A stretch of 64,000 nucleotides of DNA from Lentzea albida (lineage in GTDB: Bacteria; Actinomycetota; Actinomycetes; Mycobacteriales; Pseudonocardiaceae), in the NCBI RefSeq assembly GCF_900111005.1, contig NZ_FOFV01000010.1:124001-188000 (forward strand), given 5' to 3'. The position numbers were made by a program, and so were the translations under genes. How positions within the stretch are numbered: the first letter of the stretch is position 1; each line of letters begins with the position of its first letter. This document shows, in pieces, positions 16,425-24,203 of this stretch. The notes under the pieces were generated by a model. That model saw only the letters and a program-made list of their open reading frames with translations, did not search any database and had not been told where the DNA came from.

Positions 16425-17244
16425 GGAACTCCAGCGCCTGCTCGACGAACAGCTCGTGGTGCTGGAACAACGCGCCGTGCCCGGCGTCCGGGTAGATGCT
16501 CAACTGGGCGTTCGGCAGGTACCGCACGAGGTTGAACGAGCTGATCGTCGGGGTCATGACGTCGTTGTCCCCGTTGACGACCAGCACCGGCTGGCGGACG
16601 CTCGCGAGGCCCTCAGGCGAGCTCCTCGGCTCCCAGTTCGCCAGCGCCGTCGCCTGAGCGCCGACGGTCTCGTCGCTGACTTCGACGTCACGGTCCTGAG
16701 TCCGCTCGCTCAACCGCGCGAGGAACGCGTCGTCGGCGTGCTGGCTCGTGGCGGTGGGGGAGAAGAACAGCACGTGCTTCGGGTGCTTGCCCTCGGCGGC
16801 CGACCGCTGGAGCGCGTTCTGCAGCAACGCCAGCGCGTTGGCCGGTCCCTCGTCGCCGGCGGGTGAGGTGCCTGCGAGGATCATCCGCCGCACCAGGGCG
16901 GGCTCCCGCTGGGCGAGGACCTGGGCGATCATGCCGCCCATCGACACGCCGAGCAGGTCGACCTCGTCAAAGCCCAGCGCGCGCACGAACGCGGCGAGGT
17001 CCTCCGCCATCACCTCCACGGTGCCCGGGGTGGTGCCGCCCGAGCCGCCCACGCCGCGCAGGTCGACCAGGACGACGCGGTGCCGTTCGGCCAGGCCGTC
17101 GACCACGGCGGGGTCCCAGTCGTCGAGCGCCGCCGTGAAGTGGTGCAGCAACACCAGCGGGACCCCTCCGGTGAGGCCGACCTCGCGGTAGGCGAACGGG
17201 GTGCCGTCGACGTCCGACGGTGCGCGTGACAGCGGTGTTTGCAG
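16414..17244 (-). CDS. Alpha/beta hydrolase
   Basis: The core fold shows the oxyanion HH (LVLLHHFTAALDDWDP), the nucleophile elbow LLGVSMGGMIAQ (Ser in GxSxG), the acid in LVVNGDNDVMTP and the catalytic His in YPDAGHGALFQH. That is a full Ser-Asp-His triad. Homologues begin about 30 residues before the GTG at 17154. The frame there (VDGTPFAYREVGLTGGVPL) is coding but contains no ATG, GTG or TTG. The best start is CTG 17244 with AGGGA seven bases upstream, giving about 276 residues. It is divergent from a TetR gene across a 40-bp palindrome, which probably represses it. Substrate unknown; lactone or ester hydrolysis fits. Confidence 0.75.
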   Translation of the reverse strand: MQTPLSRAPSDVDGTPFAYREVGLTGGVPLVLLHHFTAALDDWDPAVVDGLAERHRVVLVDLRGVGGSGGTTPGTVEVMAEDLAAFVRALGFDEVDLLGVSMGGMIAQVLAQREPALVRRMILAGTSPAGDEGPANALALLQNALQRSAAEGKHPKHVLFFSPTATSQHADDAFLARLSERTQDRDVEVSDETVGAQATALANWEPRSSPEGLASVRQPVLVVNGDNDVMTPTISSFNLVRYLPNAQLSIYPDAGHGALFQHHELFVEQALEFLNA

Positions 17245-17264
17245 ACGTGGTTCCCTCGCGAATG

Positions 17265-17304
17265 CATACGATAACGATCGCTATGTAACGATCGTTATCG
17301 TATG
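17265..17304. promoter_or_regulatory. Perfect 16-bp inverted repeat, TetR operator
   Basis: CATACGATAACGATCG, eight bases, then CGATCGTTATCGTATG: both arms match perfectly. It lies between the divergent hydrolase and TetR genes and includes two overlapping TAACGATCG half-sites. It is very likely the operator of the adjacent TetR regulator, covering both promoters. Confidence 0.8.
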
Positions 17305-17341
17305 ATCATGGACCCAGCGGAAGTCAAGTCGGGAGTTCGGC

Positions 17342-17920
17342 GTGCGGTACGCGAAGGACCACAAGGAGCAGGCCAGGGCCGCGATCCTGGCCGCCGCGGC
17401 ACGCCGGATGAAGGAGAAGGGCTTCCACGGCGTCGGCGTGGACGGCCTCGCCGCCGCGGCCGGGGTCACCTCCGGTGCGATCTACTCCCACTTCGGGAGC
17501 AAGGAAGCCGTTCTGGAGCAGGTGATCCGCGAGCAGGTCGGCGCGGAGTTCGGGATCCTCGACGGCGTCGAGGCGGGGGAGCGGCGGCGCCTGCTCGTCG
17601 AGTTCCTCTACTCCTACCTGGGCGACGAGCACGTCGGGGCCGTCGCCGACGGGTGCGTGATGCCGGCGCTGACCGCGGACGTCGCCAGGGCGGGCGAGCC
17701 GGTTCGCGCGGTCTACCAGCTGCGGATCTCCCGGCTGGTGGCGCTGCTCGCCCCTGCCATGCCAGGGGGCTCCGACGAGCGGAAACGCCGGGCGTGGGCC
17801 GTCGTCGCCGCCATCGTCGGAGCGGTCACGATCGCGCGGGCGCTGCCGGACGCGGCGCACAACCAGGCCGTCCGCGAGGCCACTCTCCGCTCGGTGGAAG
17901 TGATCATCACGCAGCCCTGA
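17342..17920 (+). CDS. TetR-family transcriptional regulator
   Basis: A 192-residue regulator starting at GTG 17342. The N-terminal HTH (residues about 10-55) contains GVGVDGLAAAAGVTSGAIYSHFGSKEAV, here split across the recognition helix; the AIYSHFGSKE signature is typical of TetR. The C-terminal part is a helical ligand domain. It is divergent from the alpha/beta hydrolase and sits next to a perfect palindrome, so it probably represses both genes until a hydrophobic ligand binds. Confidence 0.9.
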   Translation: MRYAKDHKEQARAAILAAAARRMKEKGFHGVGVDGLAAAAGVTSGAIYSHFGSKEAVLEQVIREQVGAEFGILDGVEAGERRRLLVEFLYSYLGDEHVGAVADGCVMPALTADVARAGEPVRAVYQLRISRLVALLAPAMPGGSDERKRRAWAVVAAIVGAVTIARALPDAAHNQAVREATLRSVEVIITQP

Positions 17921-17984
17921 CCCGCTGGGGCGATCTCGGGCCAATGCGCAACAGAACCGCATCTGGGGCTAGCGCATACCGAAG

Positions 17985-17999
17985 ATTGCATACAGTATG
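17985..17999 (-). promoter_or_regulatory. Candidate GntR operator before formate dehydrogenase
   Basis: ATTGCATACAGTATG, the reverse complement of CATACTGTATGCAAT, ends 20 bases before the ATG of the formate dehydrogenase operon and just before its AGGAGG. A protein bound there would block transcription. It matches the oxc and reductase sites, linking formate oxidation to oxalate breakdown. Confidence 0.6.
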
Positions 18000-18019
18000 G
18001 ACAACAGGAGGTGCAGACC

Positions 18020-19945
18020 ATGAGCAGGCGGAGGAAGACCGAGCCCTACGTGCGGCTGACCCAGCCGCTGGTCCGCGACGCCGGAGTCCTGCGGCCGGCG
18101 AGCTGGGACGAGGCGCTGGACAAGGCCGCGGAGGGCTTCCGCAGGAACGTGGCCGCCGGGGGGCCGGACGCGTTCGGCATGTTCTCCTGTGCGCGGGCCA
18201 CCAACGAGATGAACTACATGGCCCAGAAGTTCACCAGGGCCGTGATCGGGACGAACAACGTCGACAGCTGCAACCGCACGTGTCATGCGCCGAGCGTGGC
18301 CGGGCTGGCCAAGGTGTTCGGCAGCGGTGGCGGCACCTCCTCCTACCAGGAGATCGAGGACGCCGATCTGATCGTCCTGTGGGGGTCGAACGCGCGGGAG
18401 GCGCACCCGATCTTCTTCCAGCACGTGCTGAAGGCCGTCAACAAGGGCGCGAAGCTATACGTGGTCGACCCGCGGCTGACGAGTACCGGCAAGTGGGCGC
18501 ACCGGTGGTTGCGGCTCAACGTCGGCACGGACATCCCGCTGGCGCACGCCATCGCGCGGGAGATCATCGCGTCGAACCTGACGAACATGTCGTTCGTCGA
18601 GCGGGCGACCGAGGGCTTCAGCGAGTTCGTCAAGGCCGTCGAGCCGTGGACGTTGCCGGTGGCGGAGCTGGAGACCGGGGTTCCGGCCGAGCTGATCCGC
18701 GAGCTCGCGCACGCCTACGCCAAGGCCGACCGGGGGCAGCTGAGCTGGACGCTCGGCATCACCGAGCACCACAACGGCACCGACAACGTGCTGAGCCTCA
18801 TCAACCTGGCGCTGCTCACCGGGCAGGTCGGGCGGTACGGGGCGGGGCTGAACCCGTTGCGCGGGCAGAACAACGTGCAGGGCGGCGGCGACATGGGCGC
18901 CATCCCCGACCGGCTGCCCGGGTTCCAGGACATCACCGATCCGGGCGTCGCCAAGAAGTTCAACGACGCGTGGGGCTCGAACTTCAAGGCGGCCAAGGGC
19001 TGGAACCTCACCCAGATGCTCGAGGCGATGGAACGCGGTGACATGACCACCGTGTACATCATCGGCGAGAACCCGGTGCAGTCCGAAGCCGACTGCGAGC
19101 ACACGATAAAACGACTGTCCAACTTGGACCACGTCGTGGTGCAGGACATCTTCCTCACCAAGACCGCGCAGCTCGCGCACGTCGTGCTGCCCGCGGCGGC
19201 GGCCTGGTGCGAGACCGACGGCACGTTCACCAACAGCGAGCGCCGGGTCCAGCGGGTCCGCAAGGCCCTGACGCCACCGGAGGGCGCGCGGGACGACATC
19301 GAGATCATGGGCGAGATCGCGACGCGGCTCGGTGCGGACTGGCAGCACAAGACCGGTCAGGACGTGTGGGACGAGCTGCGCGCCCTGTCGCCGATCCACA
19401 CCGGGATGACCTACGAGCGGCTGGAGGCGCTCGGCGGCATCCAGTGGCCGTGCCCGAGCGAGGACTCCCTCGAACCCAGCTTCCTGCACGGGCGGCTGTG
19501 GGAGGAGGACCCGGTCAAGCGCGGCATGCCCGCGACGTTCTCGCCGGTGCCGCACAGCCCGCCCGTCGACGAGCTGACGGAGGAGTTCCCGTTCCGGCTC
19601 ACCACCGGGCGGCGGCTCGACTCCTACAACACCGGGGTGCAGTCCCACGGCTTCGAGTCGCCGCTGCGCGTCGGGGAGACGCTCGACCTGTGCCCGCAGG
19701 ACGCCGAGGCGCTCGGGGTCGTGGCGGGCGAGGAGGTGGCGATCACCAGCCGGCGCGGGCAGATCCAGGCGCCGGTGCGGATCGACGACGGACTGACGCC
19801 GGGCCTGGTGTTCATGACGTTCCACTTCCCGGACGAGATCGACGTCAACGTGCTGACGATCGAGGCCACGTGCCCGATCGCCGGTACCGCGGAGTACAAG
19901 GCAGCGGCCATTCGCATCGACAAGCTTCCTGTGAAGGTGGGCTGA
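18020..19945 (+). CDS. Formate dehydrogenase catalytic (Mo/W-bisPGD) domain protein
   Basis: A 641-residue molybdopterin oxidoreductase. From residue about 10 it begins directly in domain II (RPASWDEALDKAAEGF). It has the metal-ligand Cys88-His89 in NNVDSCNRTCHAPSV, as in FdsA-type Cys enzymes, the PLRGQNNVQGGGDMG stretch, and a C-terminal MGD-binding beta barrel (FPFRLTTGRRLDSYNTG). The [4Fe-4S] domain I and ferredoxin-like N-terminus of FdsA/FdhF are absent here. They are encoded two genes downstream, so the alpha subunit is split. It would oxidise formate to CO2. ATG 18020 has AGGAGG eight bases upstream, and the GTG at 18011 overlaps that site. The next gene follows without a gap. Confidence 0.9.
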   Translation: MSRRRKTEPYVRLTQPLVRDAGVLRPASWDEALDKAAEGFRRNVAAGGPDAFGMFSCARATNEMNYMAQKFTRAVIGTNNVDSCNRTCHAPSVAGLAKVFGSGGGTSSYQEIEDADLIVLWGSNAREAHPIFFQHVLKAVNKGAKLYVVDPRLTSTGKWAHRWLRLNVGTDIPLAHAIAREIIASNLTNMSFVERATEGFSEFVKAVEPWTLPVAELETGVPAELIRELAHAYAKADRGQLSWTLGITEHHNGTDNVLSLINLALLTGQVGRYGAGLNPLRGQNNVQGGGDMGAIPDRLPGFQDITDPGVAKKFNDAWGSNFKAAKGWNLTQMLEAMERGDMTTVYIIGENPVQSEADCEHTIKRLSNLDHVVVQDIFLTKTAQLAHVVLPAAAAWCETDGTFTNSERRVQRVRKALTPPEGARDDIEIMGEIATRLGADWQHKTGQDVWDELRALSPIHTGMTYERLEALGGIQWPCPSEDSLEPSFLHGRLWEEDPVKRGMPATFSPVPHSPPVDELTEEFPFRLTTGRRLDSYNTGVQSHGFESPLRVGETLDLCPQDAEALGVVAGEEVAITSRRGQIQAPVRIDDGLTPGLVFMTFHFPDEIDVNVLTIEATCPIAGTAEYKAAAIRIDKLPVKVG

Positions 19946-21715
19946 GTGGATCTCAAACTGCTCGACGTCGAGCCGTCCGAGGCCGAACGCGTCGTCGTGG
20001 ACCTGTTCACGGGCATGGGACGGGACCAGCTCCTGCCCGCCCTGCACGCGGTCAACGACAGGGTCGGCTGGATCAGCCAGGGCGCGCTGAACCACATCTG
20101 CCGCGTCCTGCACGTCCCGCCGGCCGAGGCGTACGGGGTGGCGAGCTTCTACTCGCTGTTCTCGTTGTCCGAGCGGCCGGCAAAGGTCGTGCACGTGTGC
20201 GTCGACCTGGCCTGCCAGGTCAACGGCGCGAAGTCGTTGTGCGACAGGCTGACGAGCGAGCTCGGTCCGGCTGGGGCGAGGAGCGGGTGGTTGCGCAGCC
20301 CGTGCCTCGGGGTGTGCGAGAAGGCTCCGGCCGCGCTCGCGTTCCAGGCGGGGGAGGTGGCGAAGGAACAGCTCCTGGCGCCCACCACCGCCGGTGAGGT
20401 GATCGCGGTGGCGGCCGCTGGTCCCTCCCACGTGGACGGTGGGCGCGCGGAGGTGCCGCAGGCAGGTGCGGCCGGCCTGCGGCTGCTGAAACGGGTTGGC
20501 GTCGTCGACCCGGAGTCGCTCGACGACTACCGGGCGGCGGGCGGCTACGCGGCGTTGCGGACGGCCCTGCACCTGGGGCCCTCCGGGGTGATACGCGAGG
20601 TCACCGACGCGAAGCTGGTGGGCCGCGGCGGTGCGGCGTTCCCGACAGGACGCAAGTGGGACGCGACCGCCCGCCAACCCGTTCGACCGCACTACCTCGT
20701 CTGCAACGCGGACGAGAGCGAGCCCGGCACGTTCAAGGACCGGGTGCTGATGGAGGGCGACCCGTTCGCGGTGATCGAGTCGATGACGATCGCCGCCTTC
20801 GCGGCCGGGTGCTCGCGCGGGTACCTCTACCTGCGCGGCGAGTACCCGCGGGCCCTGCACCTGCTGCGCAACGCCATCGCCCGCGCTCGTGAACGGAACT
20901 TCCTCGGCGACAACATCATGGGCCACGAGGGGTTCTCGTTCGACATCGAGATCCGCCGCGGCGCGGGCGCGTACATCTGCGGCGAGGAGACGGCGATCTT
21001 CAACTCCATCGAGGGCTTCCGCGGTGAGCCGCGCTCCAAGCCGCCTTTCCCGGTGGAGTCGGGCCTCTTCGGCAAGCCGACCGTGGTCAACAACGTGGAG
21101 ACGCTGGTCAACGTGCCGGTGATCCTCACGGAGGGGTGCGAGGCCTACACCCGCGTCGGCACCTCGGGCTCGACCGGGCCGAAGCTCTTCTGCCTGTCGG
21201 GCAACGTCAGTCGTCCGGGCGTGTACGAGGTGCCGTTCGGCACCACGCTCGGAGAACTCCTCGACCTGGCGGGTGGCGTGCCGCCAGGCCGGGAGCTGCG
21301 AGCGGTACTGCTCGGCGGGGCGGCAGGCGGGTTCGTCCGCCCGGACGAGCTCGACCTGCCGCTCACCCTGGAGGACGCGCGGGCGGCGGGCACCACGCTC
21401 GGTTCCGGCGTGGTGCTCGTGCTCGACGACACCGCCGACCTGGGCGCGTTCCTGTTGCGCATCGCCGCGTTCTTCCGCGACGAGTCGTGCGGGCAGTGCG
21501 TGCCGTGCCGGATCGGCACCGTGCGGCAGGAGGAGGCGATGGCCCGGTTGGTGGGCAGGCGCCCGTTGACCACCAGCGCCGAGGACCTCCAGCTGTTGAA
21601 GGAAGTCGGGCAGGTCATGCGCGACTCGTCCATCTGCGGTCTGGGTCAGACGGCCTGGAACGCCATCGAATCGGCCTTGTACCGCCTGGGCTACGCAGAG
21701 GAGGCGGCGTCATGA
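19946..21715 (+). CDS. Fused FdsG-FdsB (NuoE-NuoF) diaphorase subunit
   Basis: A 589-residue fusion. Residues about 15-150 are NuoE/FdsG-like: CVDLACQVNGAKS and SPCLGVCEKAPA supply four Cys for a [2Fe-2S] cluster. Residues about 165-580 are NuoF/FdsB-like: the NADH/FMN-binding GRGGAAFPTGRKW, YLVCNADESEPGTFKDR and AGAYICGEETA, and a [4Fe-4S] site in SCGQCVPCRIG with a later SSICGLGQ. It passes electrons from formate oxidation to NAD+. GTG 19946 abuts the previous stop codon (TGAGTG). The fusion replaces two genes of the usual fdsG-fdsB pair. Confidence 0.92.
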   Translation: MDLKLLDVEPSEAERVVVDLFTGMGRDQLLPALHAVNDRVGWISQGALNHICRVLHVPPAEAYGVASFYSLFSLSERPAKVVHVCVDLACQVNGAKSLCDRLTSELGPAGARSGWLRSPCLGVCEKAPAALAFQAGEVAKEQLLAPTTAGEVIAVAAAGPSHVDGGRAEVPQAGAAGLRLLKRVGVVDPESLDDYRAAGGYAALRTALHLGPSGVIREVTDAKLVGRGGAAFPTGRKWDATARQPVRPHYLVCNADESEPGTFKDRVLMEGDPFAVIESMTIAAFAAGCSRGYLYLRGEYPRALHLLRNAIARARERNFLGDNIMGHEGFSFDIEIRRGAGAYICGEETAIFNSIEGFRGEPRSKPPFPVESGLFGKPTVVNNVETLVNVPVILTEGCEAYTRVGTSGSTGPKLFCLSGNVSRPGVYEVPFGTTLGELLDLAGGVPPGRELRAVLLGGAAGGFVRPDELDLPLTLEDARAAGTTLGSGVVLVLDDTADLGAFLLRIAAFFRDESCGQCVPCRIGTVRQEEAMARLVGRRPLTTSAEDLQLLKEVGQVMRDSSICGLGQTAWNAIESALYRLGYAEEAAS

Positions 21716-22635
21716 CGATCGTCGAGATAGGCCTTCCGAAACGTCTGGTCGAGCTGACGCTGGACGGCGAGCCGGTGCGGGTGCTGGAAGGCGCCACGAT
21801 CCTCGACGCCTGTACAGCGCAAGGGAAATCCATCCCGACGCTGTGCTACGGCGACACGCTGAAGCCCGCAAACGCTTGCCGCGTCTGCATGGTCGAGGTC
21901 GAGGGGTCCCGCACGCTCGTGCCGTCGTGCTCGCGCAAGGTCGAGCCGGGCATGGTCGTGAAGACGGACTCCGAGCGCACGAACCACAGCCGCAAGCTCG
22001 TACTGGAACTCCTCGGGTCCGCCACGGACCTCTCCACCACGCCGCACGTGGACGAGTGGATGTCGGCGTGCGGCGCCGACCCCTCCCGCTTCGGCCCGCC
22101 GGCACCGCCGTCGGCCGACCGGGACGACCGCCATCCCGGTGAGCACGAGGAGCCGGACGGGCAGACCGCCGCCACGGTGCGGCAACCGACCAAAGTGGAC
22201 AATCCGCTGTACGTCCGCGATCTGAGCAAGTGCATCCTGTGTTACAAGTGCGTCGACGCCTGCGGCGACCAGTGGCAGAACACCTTCGCGATCTCGGTGG
22301 CCGGCCGCGGCTTCGACTCGCGGATTTCCACGGAGTTCTCCGCGCCGTTGCCCGAAAGCGCTTGCGTCTACTGCGGCAACTGCATCGAGGTCTGCCCGAC
22401 GGGTGCGTTGAGCTTCAAGCGCGAGCACGACAAGCGCGAGGACGGCACCTGGGACGAAGAGGCCCAGACGCGGACCACGACCATCTGCACGTTCTGCGGT
22501 GTCGGGTGCAACCTCACCCTGCACGTGCAGGACAACGAGATCGTGAAGGTCACGTCTCCGCACGAGAGCACCGTCACGCACGGAAACCTCTGCATCAAGG
22601 GCCGTTTCGGCTGGCAGCACGTGCAGAACCGTTGA
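21712..22635 (+). CDS. Formate dehydrogenase Fe-S subunit (N-terminal part of FdsA)
   Basis: A 307-residue multi-cluster protein. A [2Fe-2S] domain has C45, C56, C59 and C73. Two [4Fe-4S] motifs are at C174/177/180/184 and C218/221/224/228 (CVYCGNCIEVCPTG). At the C-terminus is molybdopterin-oxidoreductase domain I with C259/262/266 (CTFCGVGC) and C294 in LCIKGRFGWQHVQN. These are the parts missing from the 641-residue catalytic protein, and the chain stops where domain II normally begins. A His/Asp/Pro/Glu-rich linker (residues 125-160) separates the first two cluster regions. It should dock on the catalytic subunit and carry electrons to the diaphorase. ATG overlaps the previous stop (ATGA). 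Confidence 0.92.
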   Translation: MTIVEIGLPKRLVELTLDGEPVRVLEGATILDACTAQGKSIPTLCYGDTLKPANACRVCMVEVEGSRTLVPSCSRKVEPGMVVKTDSERTNHSRKLVLELLGSATDLSTTPHVDEWMSACGADPSRFGPPAPPSADRDDRHPGEHEEPDGQTAATVRQPTKVDNPLYVRDLSKCILCYKCVDACGDQWQNTFAISVAGRGFDSRISTEFSAPLPESACVYCGNCIEVCPTGALSFKREHDKREDGTWDEEAQTRTTTICTFCGVGCNLTLHVQDNEIVKVTSPHESTVTHGNLCIKGRFGWQHVQNR

Positions 22636-22661
22636 TCACGCACACCGGGAGGGCGCTGGAG

Positions 22662-24203
22662 ATGTCGTTGATCCTCAAGCCCGGCACCTCGTGGGACGAC
22701 GTGTACGCGCGGTGCGTGCAGGTCGCACCCGAAGCGTTCCACGAGGACCGGCTGCTCAACCACTTCGGCGGCGGGTGGAGCCGTTCCGGCGAACCCGTGC
22801 CCGCCACCACGCCGGTCGACGGCACCACCACCGCGGGTCCGCCCTTCCTCGACTTCGACGTCGCGGGAAGGGCGGTGGTCGCGGCCGTCGACCAGCACGT
22901 CGAGTGGGGCAACGTGCCCCTGGCGGAACGCAAGGCCCGCGTGTCGGAGGCGTTGGACGCGCTCACCGAGCACCGCGACCTGCTGTCGTTGCTGCTGGTG
23001 TGGGAGATCGGCAAGCCGTGGCGGCTCGCGACGGCCGACGTCGACCGCTGCATCGAGGGCGTGCGCTGGTACGTCGAGGAGATCGACCCGATGCTGGCCG
23101 GCCGGGCGCCGCTGAGCGGCCCGGTCAGCAACATCGCCTCGTGGAACTACCCGATGAGCGTGCTGATGCACGCGATGCTGGTGCAGGCGCTGGCGGGCAA
23201 CGCCGTCATCGCCAAGGCACCGACGGACGGCGGGGTGAGCTGCCTGACGCTCGCGACCGCGCTCGCCGTGCGGTCGGGCCTGCCGTTGACGCTGGTATCC
23301 GGGAGCGGGAGCGAGCTCGCGCCGGTGCTGGTCGGGTCGTCGTTCCTCGGTTGTGTGTCCTTCGTGGGCGGTCGTGACGTCGGCAGCTCCATCGCGACGC
23401 GCCTGGTCGACTCGAACCGCCGGCACGTCCTGGAGCAGGAGGGCCTGAACTGCTGGGGTGTGTGGGAGACCGACTCCTGGGACGTGCTCGGCACGCAGAT
23501 CCGCAAGGCGTTCGACTACGGCAAGCAGCGCTGCACGGCCTATCCGCGGTACGTCGTGCAGCGGTCGCTGTTCGACAGGTTCCTCAGCGTCTACCTGCCC
23601 GCGGTGCGCGAGGTGACGTTCGGGCACCCGCTCGCCGTCGCCTCACCGGACGACGACCTGCCGGAGCTCGACTTCGGGCCGTTGATCAACGACGCGAAGG
23701 CCAAGGAGCTCGGCGACGTCGTGGACGAGGCGATCAGGGCCGGCGGCGTGCCGCTGTACCGGGGGACGGCCGCGTCGGGCCGGTTCCTGCCGGGCCAGCA
23801 GACCGCGGCCTACCTGGCACCGGTCGCGATCCTCGACCCGCCGCGCTCGTCCGTGCTGCACCACGCCGAGCCGTTCGGTCCGGTCGACACGATCGTCCTG
23901 GTGGACACCGAGGCCGAGCTGCTGGCCGCGATGAACGCCTCCAACGGCGCCCTGGTCGCGTCCTTGGCCTGCGACGACGAGGCCACGGCACGACGACTGA
24001 GCGCGGACCTGCAGGCGTTCAAGGTCGGGATCAACAAGCCGCGCTCGCGGGGCGACCGCGACGAGGTGTTCGGCGGTCGCGGTGCCTCGTGGCGCGGCGC
24101 GTTCGTGGGCGGCTCGCTGCTGGTCCACGCCGTCACCGAGGGCCCGCCCGGTGAACGCCCGTACGGCAACTTCCCCTCCTACTCGCTCTACCCGCCCACG
24201 TGA
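22662..24203 (+). CDS. Aldehyde dehydrogenase superfamily protein, atypical clade
   Basis: The protein has 513 residues from ATG 22662, with GGGAGG upstream. It has the ALDH core: SNIASWNYPMSVLMHAML with the NAD region, VSFVGGRDVG, the general-base region LEQEGLNCWGVWE (usual LELGGK altered), and the catalytic Cys in DYGKQRCTAYPRYV. It is 26 bases downstream of the Fe-S gene and overlaps the next gene by four bases, so it belongs to the formate dehydrogenase operon. It may oxidise an aldehyde produced with or before formate (formaldehyde, glyoxylate or glycolaldehyde). Substrate is not readable from sequence. Confidence 0.85.
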   Translation: MSLILKPGTSWDDVYARCVQVAPEAFHEDRLLNHFGGGWSRSGEPVPATTPVDGTTTAGPPFLDFDVAGRAVVAAVDQHVEWGNVPLAERKARVSEALDALTEHRDLLSLLLVWEIGKPWRLATADVDRCIEGVRWYVEEIDPMLAGRAPLSGPVSNIASWNYPMSVLMHAMLVQALAGNAVIAKAPTDGGVSCLTLATALAVRSGLPLTLVSGSGSELAPVLVGSSFLGCVSFVGGRDVGSSIATRLVDSNRRHVLEQEGLNCWGVWETDSWDVLGTQIRKAFDYGKQRCTAYPRYVVQRSLFDRFLSVYLPAVREVTFGHPLAVASPDDDLPELDFGPLINDAKAKELGDVVDEAIRAGGVPLYRGTAASGRFLPGQQTAAYLAPVAILDPPRSSVLHHAEPFGPVDTIVLVDTEAELLAAMNASNGALVASLACDDEATARRLSADLQAFKVGINKPRSRGDRDEVFGGRGASWRGAFVGGSLLVHAVTEGPPGERPYGNFPSYSLYPPT

